IMG/VR virus record: IMGVR_UViG_3300020404_002009
Span: 1 to 64,000 of that record
From: a virus
Length of the DNA stretch: 64,000 nucleotides
Strand: one strand, 5' to 3'
Within the stretch, counting starts at the first letter, position 1. Every line of letters begins with the position of its first letter. The notes under the pieces are model-generated. The model ran no database searches, was not told the origin of the DNA, and saw only the letters and a program-made list of their open reading frames with translations. Shown here piece by piece: positions 14,766-22,858 of the stretch. The position numbers were made by a program, and so were the translations under genes.

Positions 14766-15451
14766 GATATGGACATTACTCAGACAATGAACTAAAAACT
14801 TTTGCCGACTGGCCCTTCAGGTGCCCAAGTTGGAATCCTATGCCGGATGGCAAGAAGAATGTGGTTGTTTTGGGTTGTAGCCACACCTGGGGTGTTGGAC
14901 TGGAGGAGAACGAAACATGGGTGCATCTAATCAGTAAGCACAACAATAAACGTCTGCGATTCTGGAACCTAGGACAACCTGGTGCCAGTCCCGAAGCGTG
15001 TGTTCGCATATTGTACGCCTCCGAAAAGGTTATCAATCCAAAAATAATAATTGTGTGTTGGCCTGAGATTAGCAGGCGCGAAAGGCTTGAAACAAACGCA
15101 CCTCGCAACCTTACAGGATCTGATGAAAGACTGCGTCACGAGGACAACGAGACTGATATCAATAATTTTCTTAAATCGGTATTTTTTCTTGAAAAGTTTG
15201 CAGAGAAAAACGGTTGCAAGACATTTCATTGTTTTGCCCATGACACTGTTGATTTAAAAAAACATAATCCAGAACTTAATATTATCCAGGACTATTCATT
15301 GAGAAACTGTTGGCCACACTGGGATAAATTCACAGCGAGAGAACTTCATACAGAACCTTCGCGAGCAAGGGATGGTATACATTTTGGTGTTGACAATCAC
15401 AGGCGTTTTGCAAATATAATTATAGAACGTCTTGGTCAGAAGTTAAAGTAA
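14762..15451 (+). CDS. SGNH-hydrolase-like protein
   Basis: The 229-residue protein has GCSHTWG near residue 39, corresponding to block I (GDS) of SGNH hydrolases, with Ser as the likely nucleophile. It then has GQPGAS (block II Gly) and, near the end, RDGIHFG, where the Asp and His complete the triad. Members of this fold remove or transfer acyl groups on sugars, lipids or peptidoglycan. It overlaps the upstream small gene as ATGA, and its 3' end overlaps the convergent radical SAM gene. A related protein is at 44820. Confidence 0.65.
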   Translation: MRYGHYSDNELKTFADWPFRCPSWNPMPDGKKNVVVLGCSHTWGVGLEENETWVHLISKHNNKRLRFWNLGQPGASPEACVRILYASEKVINPKIIIVCWPEISRRERLETNAPRNLTGSDERLRHEDNETDINNFLKSVFFLEKFAEKNGCKTFHCFAHDTVDLKKHNPELNIIQDYSLRNCWPHWDKFTARELHTEPSRARDGIHFGVDNHRRFANIIIERLGQKLK

Positions 15452-16455
15452 TCATTTATATCTATCTTACGTAACCAATCCTGCTTTTTAATAAACAGAT
15501 TCAATTGCTCATCGTTTTCCTTGCCCACAGCGATTACTTTTGCAATGTCCTTACACACCTTATAAGAAGAGTTTCCTAGTTTTTCTTTTGCGGATAAGGT
15601 GAATCGATTTTTGTGTGTGGGATCATAGACTTCCGGATCATTTAGGAATGCCCACGAATGTTCTAGATTGTGTTCAGTCACAAAGTCGAGTATCCTTGGT
15701 AAGTTCCCCACATTGATACTGCTTACAGTGGTCCAGGTGTTTAGTCTTAAAAGCGGAAATCTTTTTTGCAACTCTTTGTATGCTATTACGCTTTTGCTAA
15801 ACTGTTTCCATTTGATAGGCCACCTTACATAATCGTGGACATCTTCGACGCCGTCAAGACTCAAAGTCACTATCACCATGATTCTTTTGCTTAAGATTGT
15901 TTCAAGTTCGGGAATCATACGCGAACCGTTCGTGTTCATTCTCACTATCCTAACGTTTTTTGGCAGGCGTCCCAATATTTTTTTATAGTTCTTGCTGGCA
16001 GTTGGCTCTCCTCCATTTACATCGATCTCTAAAATTCTGTTTAGTGGCAACTCCCAAAATTTTACATAGTTGTCAACACGTGGATAATCTTTGGATCCCA
16101 GGCTTCCGATTTTAGTACTTAGACCTGAATTGCATGTTTGACAAGCACTGTTGCATACATTGTCAAGTACACCGCCAACAACAAGGTAGTCGTCCCTAAA
16201 AGGTTGTAGCACCTTGTGCCTTTGAATACTTTTGAGACGTATACTTTCCTGATTTATTTCTTCGGACTGTTTACATCTTACGCATTCGTCTGGCCACTGA
16301 TCGTTTTCCATTTTGTTTTTGATATCTCTCAACCATTTGCTTTTGTCAAGTTGTTCAACTGATTCGAATCCCATTTTAGTATCCATGTGGCCGCACTTTC
16401 CCACAGTGCCGTTTCGATTCAATCTTACAAAGTGTTTTAATCTAGGACAATACAT
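15436..16455 (-). CDS. Radical SAM enzyme (first of four)
   Basis: The 339-residue protein contains CNSACQTC, the CxxxCxxC motif that binds the catalytic 4Fe-4S cluster and S-adenosylmethionine. It is followed by the NGGEPT segment. A Cys-containing N-terminal stretch (CVRCKQSEE) fits an accessory twitch or SPASM-like cluster placed before the core. The substrate is unknown; such proteins often modify peptides or sugars. Its start overlaps the end of the sulfotransferase-like gene upstream, forming a reverse-strand set with that gene, the next radical SAM gene and an SDR. Confidence 0.8.
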   Translation of the reverse strand: MYCPRLKHFVRLNRNGTVGKCGHMDTKMGFESVEQLDKSKWLRDIKNKMENDQWPDECVRCKQSEEINQESIRLKSIQRHKVLQPFRDDYLVVGGVLDNVCNSACQTCNSGLSTKIGSLGSKDYPRVDNYVKFWELPLNRILEIDVNGGEPTASKNYKKILGRLPKNVRIVRMNTNGSRMIPELETILSKRIMVIVTLSLDGVEDVHDYVRWPIKWKQFSKSVIAYKELQKRFPLLRLNTWTTVSSINVGNLPRILDFVTEHNLEHSWAFLNDPEVYDPTHKNRFTLSAKEKLGNSSYKVCKDIAKVIAVGKENDEQLNLFIKKQDWLRKIDINDYFNF

Positions 16456-16951
16456 TTTTAACCTTATTTAAAACTTCTTTGATGTTGTAAGTGCTGTTGC
16501 ACATTGATAACAATACGTTATCCTCCTTGCCATAATCCTTTAAGGTTCTCACAGGTTTTTTGTTTGGTGTTTCGTTCTTGCGGCTGTGTGGTATAGCACT
16601 CATGGGTAACAACTGTATGTCACCGTCATAGAATTTACTGAGATGCATTATCCAAAAATATTGAGGTAGCCAATGCTTGTCTACTAGTTTGTCATTTTCG
16701 ATTTGCCTTACAATGTCATCATTTTCGATATTGTTCAGTTGTGAATATTTGTTGATGCCCCCACGCCAACGGAGCAATGGATCTCTTATGAAAACATTAA
16801 TTTTTTCACACTGTTTAATTTCGTCATTATACAGGCTTTGTTCTTTAACCTTTTGAAAGCCGTTCCATCCACACTTGAATATCGGGTATATCCATTGTCC
16901 TTTGTACAGAATGACCTCGCAACTGTCGGTAAAAATTTTAGTCAAGTTCAT
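16442..16951 (-). CDS. Sulfotransferase-like protein
   Basis: The 169-residue product (start chosen at the MNLTKIF methionine; a longer frame reaches 16987) has PIFKCGWNGF, which resembles the 5'-phosphosulfate loop. It also has FIRDPLLRWRGG, which resembles the RDPxxRxxSG 3'-phosphate motif of PAPS sulfotransferases. The usual Ser in the second motif is Gly. It is sandwiched between two radical SAM genes with short overlaps. If active it would move a sulfate onto a sugar, lipid or peptide. The family assignment is from motif resemblance only. Confidence 0.45.
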   Translation of the reverse strand: MNLTKIFTDSCEVILYKGQWIYPIFKCGWNGFQKVKEQSLYNDEIKQCEKINVFIRDPLLRWRGGINKYSQLNNIENDDIVRQIENDKLVDKHWLPQYFWIMHLSKFYDGDIQLLPMSAIPHSRKNETPNKKPVRTLKDYGKEDNVLLSMCNSTYNIKEVLNKVKNVLS

Positions 16952-18107
16952 GTAAATCCAACTCCATAAAAAGATCATGGAAAACATTTTTTGAATCTAG
17001 TTTCCTTCTTTGGTCCATTTTTCCTATGTTGTAATAAAAGCCTTTCATGTTTTTTTGCCATTGTGTGTCCGTGTAATATTTCAACAAGTTTTGATAACTG
17101 TTTTTCAAATAGCCTTGGGGGTTGCCATCTAATTTCTCCTGCAATTTTTCTTTTATGCTATCCAACATCTTCTCTGGTAGATTCATTATATTCAGCCATG
17201 ACGGTCCAGACACAGGACCAATTATGAAACTGTTGTCATGGAATCCTTTCGACTGCAGGAAATCAACGCAGTCATGAATGCTTTTGTAATTAAGAATAAA
17301 GTGAAGCATATTGAAACTAATTTTATGTTTCAATGTTGTGAGCACATCTAGATTTTTTGTGAAGTCGCTCCACTTACCTAGATGCCTTATGTATTCGTAT
17401 TCTTTTTCAATTGCTTCTATGCTAACAGTCCAATGAACGTTCTCGAAGTCGCAAAGCAGTTCGAAGATACCGGTCTGTGTTGTACTTAGATTTGTGTTCA
17501 CTCTTACAGTGCATTCCGGATTTTTCTCTTTTAATAATTTTAAGAACTCAAAATTTTCTTTCATTAACATTGGTTCGCCGCCTGCTAGATAAACATTTTC
17601 TAAATTTTCTATGTTCTCAAAAACAAATTGTTTTACCTCGTCTCTTGCTTCTTTGTTTGATTTTACCTTTACACCCAACTCCTGAGCCCATTTGCTACTG
17701 TACTCTGGCATACAATAAACACACGCCTGGTTGCATGAATTTGTCCATCGCAGGTCAACATGTTTCAATGTGAAATTTTTTACGTCATCAAAAGTTTTAA
17801 GGTCTGTGTTGGGAACAATTCCTTTCAAATAGTACAACCTACTACTGATACTACTCAAATCATTTGTATTCTTTTCTTGGTGATAACAACCTTGGCAGTT
17901 GCTGGGTTTTTGATCTTGCAACATAGCCTTTTTCAAATTGACATTTTGGTCACCCGACATTATGTCCTTGATGTTTGCAGTGTTTATGTTGCCTAGGGTG
18001 TTTTTGGCAATTATGCAATTTTTAACTCCACCGTTGGGTTCGAGTTCGAATCCTGTCCAAGGCAGAGCACATATACTTTTGTTCTTCAAAAATGTTTTTG
18101 GATTCAT
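16938..18107 (-). CDS. Radical SAM enzyme with N-terminal twitch-like domain (second)
   Basis: The 389-residue protein has CNQACVYC (CxxxCxxC) and AGGEPML, the core of radical SAM enzymes. Before the core is a CALPWTGFELEPNGGVKNC stretch and a CQGC motif, typical of an accessory iron-sulfur region in the twitch/SPASM group. It shares this layout with the 15436 gene. Its start touches the stop of the SDR gene at 18107, so the two are coupled. Confidence 0.82.
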   Translation of the reverse strand: MNPKTFLKNKSICALPWTGFELEPNGGVKNCIIAKNTLGNINTANIKDIMSGDQNVNLKKAMLQDQKPSNCQGCYHQEKNTNDLSSISSRLYYLKGIVPNTDLKTFDDVKNFTLKHVDLRWTNSCNQACVYCMPEYSSKWAQELGVKVKSNKEARDEVKQFVFENIENLENVYLAGGEPMLMKENFEFLKLLKEKNPECTVRVNTNLSTTQTGIFELLCDFENVHWTVSIEAIEKEYEYIRHLGKWSDFTKNLDVLTTLKHKISFNMLHFILNYKSIHDCVDFLQSKGFHDNSFIIGPVSGPSWLNIMNLPEKMLDSIKEKLQEKLDGNPQGYLKNSYQNLLKYYTDTQWQKNMKGFYYNIGKMDQRRKLDSKNVFHDLFMELDLHELD

Positions 18108-18616
18108 TACAGTGTGCCTTGCTCACTTAAAACTTGTTTGACATATTGTTCAGCCGGGATACTATCGTCGCTACTGAATGACTGCGTGGCAATATTTCCC
18201 GGACGTATCAAATTCATTTTGATATTGCTCGGTTGCATCTGCAGTTGTCTGTGGGCATGTTCCAGTGCCATCTTTTGATTCTTGTACTGCATTGACTCTC
18301 TCATCGTAAGACCTTTGATATCTATGTCTTCGGTTTGTTTGCACAACTGTGTTGAAATGTTCCATATGTAGTGTACATCCTTGTAGGGTTGCCATCTGTG
18401 CCACACTTCGAACAACAGTTCAGTCTGTGCGTACATGCTGACAGCGTTGTTGATGAAAAGGTCACATGGTTCTATTAGTGACGCGGTGTGTGCCACACGC
18501 CTGATGTTCTCACCATCACTCCTTGAGATGCCTACTATTTCATGACCTTGTGCGGCCAGTTGTTTCGCAAACTCTTGGCCTATGCCTTTCTTGTGTCCAG
18601 TAATTGCTATTTTCAT
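18107..18616 (-). CDS. Short-chain dehydrogenase/reductase
   Basis: The 169-residue protein has TGHKKGIG (the TGxxxGIG nucleotide loop), NNAVSM (the NNAG-type motif) and YKNQK (the catalytic YxxxK). It is short for an SDR, which is usually about 250 residues. The ATG at 18616 is preferred over the GTG at 18622. It is the first gene of the reverse-strand radical SAM operon and shares a divergent TATTTAAATA element with the oxygenase gene at 18642. Confidence 0.72.
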   Translation of the reverse strand: MKIAITGHKKGIGQEFAKQLAAQGHEIVGISRSDGENIRRVAHTASLIEPCDLFINNAVSMYAQTELLFEVWHRWQPYKDVHYIWNISTQLCKQTEDIDIKGLTMRESMQYKNQKMALEHAHRQLQMQPSNIKMNLIRPGNIATQSFSSDDSIPAEQYVKQVLSEQGTL

Positions 18617-18625
18617 ACGCACTGG

Positions 18626-18635
18626 TATTTAAATA
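18626..18635. promoter_or_regulatory. Palindromic TATTTAAATA between divergent genes
   Basis: This element reads TTAAATA in both directions and lies 6 bases before the forward ATG and 9 before the reverse ATG. Neither gene has a Shine-Dalgarno. It matches the box seen before many genes here and could act as a two-way late-type promoter. Confidence 0.45.
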
Positions 18636-18641
18636 GGTGCA

Positions 18642-19124
18642 ATGAAGTCTTATCACATACTGAACTGTGACACGCAACAGAAGATCGCGGACAGCCTATA
18701 CGGCTATTACGTTGGCATAACAGCCAACAAGACCGTTACCGATTTCTGGAATCATCTCACAAGGGAGCAGATAAAACAGTATATGTTGATACCCAACAAT
18801 CCAACGGTCAAATGGTTTGACAGCATGGGGCTCAAAGTCAGAGACATGAGTTTCACCCTGTACAACGAAACAGTCAAGACCGACATACACAAAGACCAAC
18901 CACCTGTCGTGGCAAAGATTAACTTCCCGGTGTTGAACACAAAGGACACCTATAATGTTTGGTTCGACGATGACAGGAATGAAATAGACAGAGTTGAGTG
19001 TGATAGGCCCATTGTGTTGCGTTCCGACATCTTGCACACAGTTGAGATAGGAAAGTCAGCGTCGTTTCCGAGACTGCAATTTAGTTTTTGTTTTTATAAC
19101 GAACCGCTTCAGTTATTAGCGTAG
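18642..19124 (+). CDS. 2OG-Fe(II) oxygenase-like protein
   Basis: The 160-residue protein has a DIHKDQ segment (His-x-Asp), then about 55 residues later LHTVEIG, and then an Arg in the FPRLQFSF strand. The order fits the iron-binding HxD...H and the 2-oxoglutarate-binding Arg of cupin-type hydroxylases. It is short but compact. Its last 44 bases overlap the 3' end of the convergent radical SAM gene. The substrate is unknown. Confidence 0.6.
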   Translation: MKSYHILNCDTQQKIADSLYGYYVGITANKTVTDFWNHLTREQIKQYMLIPNNPTVKWFDSMGLKVRDMSFTLYNETVKTDIHKDQPPVVAKINFPVLNTKDTYNVWFDDDRNEIDRVECDRPIVLRSDILHTVEIGKSASFPRLQFSFCFYNEPLQLLA

Positions 19125-20118
19125 GACACTCGATAAATCTATCATTGCGTTTGTTTATGCGTGACACCACGTGTGCCAACTGCTCCTGATATTCCGGCGT
19201 GTGCCAGATGTTCTGTGAGTCAAAGTCAGAGATGGTTCCCCAGTCCTCTATCCTGTTGAGCCACACCCTGTCTGCACCGAACTGTTCGCCCAGGTCAATT
19301 ATGGTCTCCATCTCATGATAGTTGTCCTTCTGCACAACAAAATGCAATATGAATCTGAAACCGTGTTTCTGTTTTTGTTCCGCCATGCATTCCAGTCCCT
19401 CCAGTATCTTGTCCCATTTGCCTCCCAGTCGGAGTTTCTCGTATGTTTCCTTGGAGGCCCCGTCTATGCTGACGCCAAGTTCGTTGAGATTTTCGATGAC
19501 GTTGGGAACCTTGTTATGGAACTCCTTGAACATCAATCCGTTTGTCAGTATGGAATATTTGATGTTGTTGGTCCTGGGTGTCTGGCTCATGAAGTGCCTG
19601 TACACGTGTGACGCAAATGGATCTCCGTCGGAGCCTATGTGCACCTGTATGGGGTGCTTGTGGTCCCACAGCCATTCGTTGATCCTGTCCGCCAGTCTGA
19701 TTCCGAGATTGAACGCAGAACCCTCCTTGTGGAATATCATGGACTTCCTGCAACTCGGACATCGCAGATTGCAACTGTCATCTATCGCCAGTCTGAGATG
19801 CTGTATGCGTTCCGGCTGGCCATGCAACACAGCATTCGACTTGATGTAGGAGCACTGCTTGGCGTTGCAGTACCTGTAGGTGCCGTCCGCGATTGATCCT
19901 TGCAGGTGTTGGCGCATGGGCGAGCCAAATATCTCCTCCAGCGATTTGACCTGCAGGTTGCCTATGCTCTGTGGCAACCATGACTGGCACTCACAGGCGT
20001 AGCACGATCCCTGCTTGTCGATCAGCACAGTGTCATATGGTCTGGGACACCTGTTCTGTATCTTGAGGTCCTTGCTGGTGTCTATGCCGTAGTGTTGGAA
20101 CAGTCGTTGGTTTATCAT
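19081..20118 (-). CDS. Radical SAM enzyme with SPASM-like N-terminal cysteines (third)
   Basis: The 345-residue protein has CNLRCPSC (CxxxCxxC) near residue 136 and a later LTNGLMF strand. The first 90 residues hold several Cys (CPRP, CYACEC, CNAKQC) that fit a second iron-sulfur cluster. The region is more GC-rich than its neighbours. Its ATG overlaps the TGA of the small upstream gene (ATGA). It probably acts on a peptide or small molecule; no target peptide is evident. Confidence 0.8.
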   Translation of the reverse strand: MINQRLFQHYGIDTSKDLKIQNRCPRPYDTVLIDKQGSCYACECQSWLPQSIGNLQVKSLEEIFGSPMRQHLQGSIADGTYRYCNAKQCSYIKSNAVLHGQPERIQHLRLAIDDSCNLRCPSCRKSMIFHKEGSAFNLGIRLADRINEWLWDHKHPIQVHIGSDGDPFASHVYRHFMSQTPRTNNIKYSILTNGLMFKEFHNKVPNVIENLNELGVSIDGASKETYEKLRLGGKWDKILEGLECMAEQKQKHGFRFILHFVVQKDNYHEMETIIDLGEQFGADRVWLNRIEDWGTISDFDSQNIWHTPEYQEQLAHVVSRINKRNDRFIECPTLITEAVRYKNKN

Positions 20119-20282
20119 CTGTCGGGATCGGTGATCATGTCCAGCGTCAGTGGCTTGTCCTCGTTGGTCGCCGGCTTGGGCATCTGTTGGGCCTTCTTGC
20201 TACGCCTTCGCTGTTCGCGTTCCTGTTGCTTCTGCAGTTTCTTGGCACCCCTGGTGCTCTTGTAGTCGTAGTGTATGCCCAT
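20115..20282 (-). CDS. Small highly basic protein (55 aa)
   Basis: From the ATG at 20282, which has GGGAG at good spacing, the product is 55 residues with a long Lys/Arg/Gln-rich helix. The frame can be extended to 20333. Its stop overlaps the radical SAM start (ATGA). It could bind nucleic acid, but could also be a precursor peptide for the coupled radical SAM enzyme. Both are inference. Confidence 0.5.
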   Translation of the reverse strand: MGIHYDYKSTRGAKKLQKQQEREQRRRSKKAQQMPKPATNEDKPLTLDMITDPDR

Positions 20283-20367
20283 GATCTTTCTCCCATTGCT
20301 GTGCGTAATTATCATGTGTGACCGGGGTGGCACAAATGTTTTTGGTAAATTAAGTGCGTACTAAAGG

Positions 20368-20396
20368 TTGCATTTTAGGTAAATATGTCTTACAAT
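20368..20396 (+). promoter_or_regulatory. Promoter for the exported beta-rich protein
   Basis: TTGCAT (20368-20373), 17 bases and TACAAT (20391-20396) form a sigma-70-type promoter about 60 bases before the gene at 20456. The leader contains a GCGGTCAC/GTGATCGC stem and then AAAGGA before the ATG. Confidence 0.55.
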
Positions 20397-20455
20397 CCAG
20401 AGCGGTCACGAGGCCTGTGATCGCATTAATCATATAGCAAAGGAAACAACAACCT

Positions 20456-20827
20456 ATGAAAATGACTAAGAAGAAACTGGGTATAGGTGTGGCGGTAATA
20501 GTCGCACTTGGTATCCTATGGTCTGTGCTTAAACCTGCACCGGCTGAGGCGGCAGAAGTGGATTTCACTTTTGGTGCTGAAAGAAAACTGGAAGCGGAAA
20601 CAAACGCCATGTACTTGGACTCACACATCAAACTGTGGGACACAGGCATCGGCGCCACTTCTGGTGTGAACTACACAGTGGATGACAACATGGACGCCAC
20701 GTTTGATTCTTTCGAATTGGATTTCGACAAGAGCCTTACAGAAAGCGCCTCAATCTACGTGAACAACGATTTCGACGTTAATCTCGACCACACAGAGACT
20801 ACGATCGGTTTCAAGTTCAAGTTCTAG
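20456..20827 (+). CDS. Small exported beta-strand-rich protein, outer-membrane-like
   Basis: The 123-residue protein has a basic N-terminus, a hydrophobic helix and an AEAAE cleavage-like site. The mature 90 residues alternate polar and hydrophobic positions through about six segments. The C-terminus ends in IGFKFKF; a terminal Phe on an amphipathic strand is the signal used by outer-membrane beta-barrels for assembly by BAM. It has its own promoter, a Shine-Dalgarno and a following hairpin, so it is a single-gene unit. It may be a mini-barrel or periplasmic protein placed in the host envelope. The exact role is unknown. Confidence 0.6.
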   Translation: MKMTKKKLGIGVAVIVALGILWSVLKPAPAEAAEVDFTFGAERKLEAETNAMYLDSHIKLWDTGIGATSGVNYTVDDNMDATFDSFELDFDKSLTESASIYVNNDFDVNLDHTETTIGFKFKF

Positions 20828-20840
20828 TTTAAGCAACGTC

Positions 20841-20874
20841 AAGGCGGTCGAGCTCAAGGATGCAAGACCGTCTT
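20841..20874 (+). terminator. Hairpin terminator after the exported protein gene
   Basis: AAGGCGGTC (20841-20849) pairs with GACCGTCTT (20866-20874) with one G-U pair and a 16-base loop. A T-rich stretch with repeated TTTACGC follows. It separates the forward gene from the convergent glycosyltransferase gene. Confidence 0.6.
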
Positions 20875-20926
20875 TACGCTTTTTTACGCTCCGCGTAATT
20901 TTCTCGTAAACGCTTATTTGGTAATT

Positions 20927-21628
20927 TTACGCTTTCGCTTCGCTGATTGATTTACGCAACTTGGTAATATCGGAATCAAAGTTGTTCTTCATCAACTTAT
21001 CGTACACCCATTTGTCTCTGTTGAAAAGTCCAGGCTTACGTAGCCTTGCTCCAGTAGTGTCTTTGATCTTGGCACATTTGATAACCAAATCTTTTAGATA
21101 TATGAATCTGTCAATTGCTTTGCACAGTTCTCCTGTGTATTCATCTATGTTCCAATGGAAGAATGCAGGATTCCAATGGTAGCCTAATGCCTCTGCCCAT
21201 TCCTTTGTTACAAATGGTTGTGTGCACCTGCCATGGGTGTGCGAACCTCTGTCGTCGTAGGCGGCTATTACAAATATTCCATCTGGATACTTTTCTTTGC
21301 ATTCCTTGATTTTTTTGTCCCACCTTTTTGTTTTGAATGTTACTTCGTCACCCGCCAACATATAAAAATCTGCTTTTGTGCTTTCTGCTATCAAGTTCCA
21401 ACTGTAGACAGGACTTTGATCAGGACCTACAATGTATTGTACTGAATCGCCGTAAATCGTTTGCATTTTTTTTAGTTGCTTTGTGTAACTTTTTAGATCT
21501 GGGTCGTCGTCATTAATGTAGTATTTTACAATAACATTTTTCTTATTGTCAGCATGATCCAGTATAGAAGAAACAGTGCCTTGTATCAGCGTTGGACGGC
21601 CTCGAGATGGAATACAAATGCAGATCAT
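20927..21628 (-). CDS. GT-A type glycosyltransferase-like protein
   Basis: The 233-residue protein begins ICIPSRGRP, the first strand of family-2-like glycosyltransferases. It has acidic clusters (DDDPD, then AGDEV) where such enzymes bind the nucleotide sugar and metal. It is clearly related to the protein at 50961, sharing the PSR-x-RP start, the YxNDxDP stretch, VGPDQS and SWN. It lies apart from the main glycan island. Its start overlaps the deoD-like stop (ATGA). Confidence 0.62.
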   Translation of the reverse strand: MICICIPSRGRPTLIQGTVSSILDHADNKKNVIVKYYINDDDPDLKSYTKQLKKMQTIYGDSVQYIVGPDQSPVYSWNLIAESTKADFYMLAGDEVTFKTKRWDKKIKECKEKYPDGIFVIAAYDDRGSHTHGRCTQPFVTKEWAEALGYHWNPAFFHWNIDEYTGELCKAIDRFIYLKDLVIKCAKIKDTTGARLRKPGLFNRDKWVYDKLMKNNFDSDITKLRKSISEAKA

Positions 21629-22311
21629 ATTTTAAGCACTGCTTCTATCATACTTGAAAAACCAGTTTCTCTTTCTTTTGGTGTCATGACTTTGTCTGTG
21701 TGTTCGAAGTGGTCCGACACAGTGTTGACCGATAATGCCTTCTTGTTATACTCTGCGGCTAGTGTGTACAAAATGTATGTTTCCATTTCAACTGCTAGTG
21801 TTCCATATGTTTGTAATTCTCTCCACCAGTGTTCATTAGGCTGATAAAAATAATCGTTTGATACTATACTGCCAACGTGTGCTAGTGGACAATGTGTCAA
21901 AAAACTTTGTAGCAACTGATGATCAACACTGGGACTGATTTGGAAACCGGCTACTAATTGTTTGCCCATTGCACTATCAGTACTTGCTGTCGTTGCCGCA
22001 ACAATATCTCCTACCTGTACATGTTTTGCTATCCCACCGCAACTTCCTACTCTTATAATTTTTTCAACTTCGTAGAATTTGAAAAGTTCTGTAATGTATA
22101 TTGCGTTGCTTGGCATACCCATGCCACCTGCTTGAACAGATATTCTTTTTCCATTATAGGTACCAGTATATCCTAGGCAATTCCTCACACTGTTTACTTG
22201 CACAGGTTGGTCAAAAAATGTTTCTGCAATCCATTTTGCTCTTAAAGGATCTCCTGGCAATAGGACTGTGTCTGCGTAGTCTCCGGGTTTGGCCTCAATG
22301 TGTGGCGTCAT
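21625..22311 (-). CDS. deoD: DeoD-type purine-nucleoside phosphorylase
   Basis: The 228-residue protein matches the DeoD family in length and motifs: LLPGDPLRA near the N-terminus, GMGMPS, RVGSCGG and the AVEMET segment that contacts the ribose. It splits purine nucleosides with phosphate to base and ribose-1-phosphate. In a phage it would help to recycle host nucleotides. It is followed by the glycosyltransferase gene (ATGA) and preceded by an overlapping HAD phosphatase gene, which may also act on nucleotides. Confidence 0.9.
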   Translation of the reverse strand: MTPHIEAKPGDYADTVLLPGDPLRAKWIAETFFDQPVQVNSVRNCLGYTGTYNGKRISVQAGGMGMPSNAIYITELFKFYEVEKIIRVGSCGGIAKHVQVGDIVAATTASTDSAMGKQLVAGFQISPSVDHQLLQSFLTHCPLAHVGSIVSNDYFYQPNEHWWRELQTYGTLAVEMETYILYTLAAEYNKKALSVNTVSDHFEHTDKVMTPKERETGFSSMIEAVLKI

Positions 22312-22858
22312 AAATTTCCTTCCAACTGCTTATCCTTCTACCTGTGTATTCTCGATTGTACGGCCAATCCATGATATAAGTTTTCAGTCCCATTTGGTCG
22401 CCGTCTTTTGCGTAGTCTATCCTGTCCTCTATCCAAATAAGATTGCTATCTTTATATTTCTCTAACACACCTTTTTTAGATTCGGTGAATTCTCCTGAGC
22501 AATAGATGTTGTCAAATACATCTCCAAATAAATGTTGCAGATTAATTCTACGTAATCGGTGAGCGTATTTGTCTTTGCCTATCATTGTAATAACATCGAA
22601 CCGCCAACCTTCATTTGCAAGTTTCGTAACATACTCCACACTGTCTTTGTAAGCGGGTATGAAACCCAAAGCACCGGTCTGGTTAAACATATTGATCTGA
22701 TCAAATGCTTCTTTTTCATCTATACCATATCTTTTTGCCTGTGAAAAGAAATGATCTGTATTTGGCAAACGGAAGTAACCTTGCTCTCTCATCCACACAT
22801 CAAATGCAAACGCCCAATCAAGTAGGACGCCATCACAATCAGTTATTATTTTCTTCAT
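22295..22858 (-). CDS. HAD-family phosphatase-like protein
   Basis: The 187-residue product opens with ITDCDGVLLDW, the DxDGV motif whose first Asp forms the phospho-intermediate in HAD enzymes. A later WIEDRIDYA segment supplies the final acidic motif. Size and motif resemble phage 5'(3')-nucleotidases or polynucleotide phosphatases. A related gene is at 53411. It overlaps deoD and the nucleotidylyltransferase gene on either side. Confidence 0.72.
   Translation of the reverse strand: MKKIITDCDGVLLDWAFAFDVWMREQGYFRLPNTDHFFSQAKRYGIDEKEAFDQINMFNQTGALGFIPAYKDSVEYVTKLANEGWRFDVITMIGKDKYAHRLRRINLQHLFGDVFDNIYCSGEFTESKKGVLEKYKDSNLIWIEDRIDYAKDGDQMGLKTYIMDWPYNREYTGRRISSWKEIYDATH

Noticed and set aside
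19322-19849. 175-residue forward frame opposite the radical SAM gene
   Set aside because: The reverse gene has full radical SAM motifs. The forward frame is Cys/Ser/Leu-rich with no family features.
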